Shown here one piece after another: positions 63,781-64,000 of a stretch of DNA of 64,000 nt; positions within the stretch are counted from its first letter, which is position 1, and the number at the start of each line of letters is the position of its first letter. A model generated the notes under the pieces. That model had not been told where the DNA came from. It searched no databases and saw only the letters and a list, made by a program, of their open reading frames with translations. Where the stretch lies: contig NC_064011.1 of the NCBI RefSeq assembly GCF_932276165.1, positions 6,527,501 through 6,591,500 on the forward strand. The letters run 5' to 3'. The translations under genes and the position numbers were made by a program. Source of the DNA: Plutella xylostella (taxonomy: Eukaryota; Arthropoda; Insecta; Lepidoptera; Plutellidae).

Positions 63781-64000
63781 TAAAAAATATTGTTAAATTG
63801 TATACGGATTATGCTGTTAATAAATACACTATTCTTAATAACTATTTCTTGTTAACTAAGATACATTCGGGAATTTGTATTTTCGGAATATTAAAACTTC
63901 GGGATTCGTAATTCTAACAATTCGATATAATAAAAGGTCGTACTTTTAAAACATCGAAATAATAATATTCGGAAAATTGACTTTCGTCATTTTAATAAAT

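Overview
This 64-kb window looks like nuclear DNA of a moth or butterfly. It is AT-rich and contains spliceosomal introns. Most of it consists of dispersed repeats of kinds common in Lepidoptera: tRNA-derived SINEs, short Helitrons with A|TC...CTAG|T ends, RTE-, CR1- and jockey-like LINEs, a mariner and many MITEs. No bacterial or organellar gene, authentic tRNA, rRNA or CRISPR array is visible. Species and family assignments are inference, because no database could be searched.

Host genes are scarce. (1) An immunoglobulin-superfamily gene lies on the minus strand at 57456-58751. Three GC-rich exons with compatible splice phases encode the end of one Ig domain, a second Ig-like domain and a hydrophobic C-terminus that looks like a GPI signal. 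Its 5' part must lie beyond the right edge or be lost. (2) A plus-strand terminal exon at 3425-3587 encodes a membrane-spanning segment of an unrecognised small protein and directly abuts a 52-bp minisatellite.

Layout. 1-2300: the start of a Ty3/gypsy gag-pol running off the left edge, its leader, and two SINE pieces. 2700-7800: MITEs, the membrane exon, a LINE remnant, a 1.66-kb fold-back palindrome, a SINE and a Helitron. 8000-22400: low-density DNA with RTE and CR1 3' ends, Helitron, SINE and MITE copies. 22408-23704: a complete mariner with one frameshift. 23700-36640: SINEs, Helitrons (one split by a hAT MITE) and long featureless stretches. 37023-40006: a very young, gag-only LTR retrotransposon. 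42385-44690: two LINE fragments abutting head to head. 45300-47050: SINEs and a Helitron. 49265-53632: a CR1-group LINE with a complete ORF2 and a partial ORF1. 53640-57455: mostly featureless DNA. 57456-61450: the Ig gene with an RTE-like LINE in its intron. 61480-64000: MITEs and a 170-229 bp direct-repeat array.

The elements are linked by shared ends. Many MITEs have no transposase here and would depend on enzymes encoded elsewhere. SINEs with one tRNA-like head carry two different tails. One CR1-type 3' end recurs with several different terminal microsatellites. Near-identical LTRs and an unbroken LINE ORF2 suggest recent activity.
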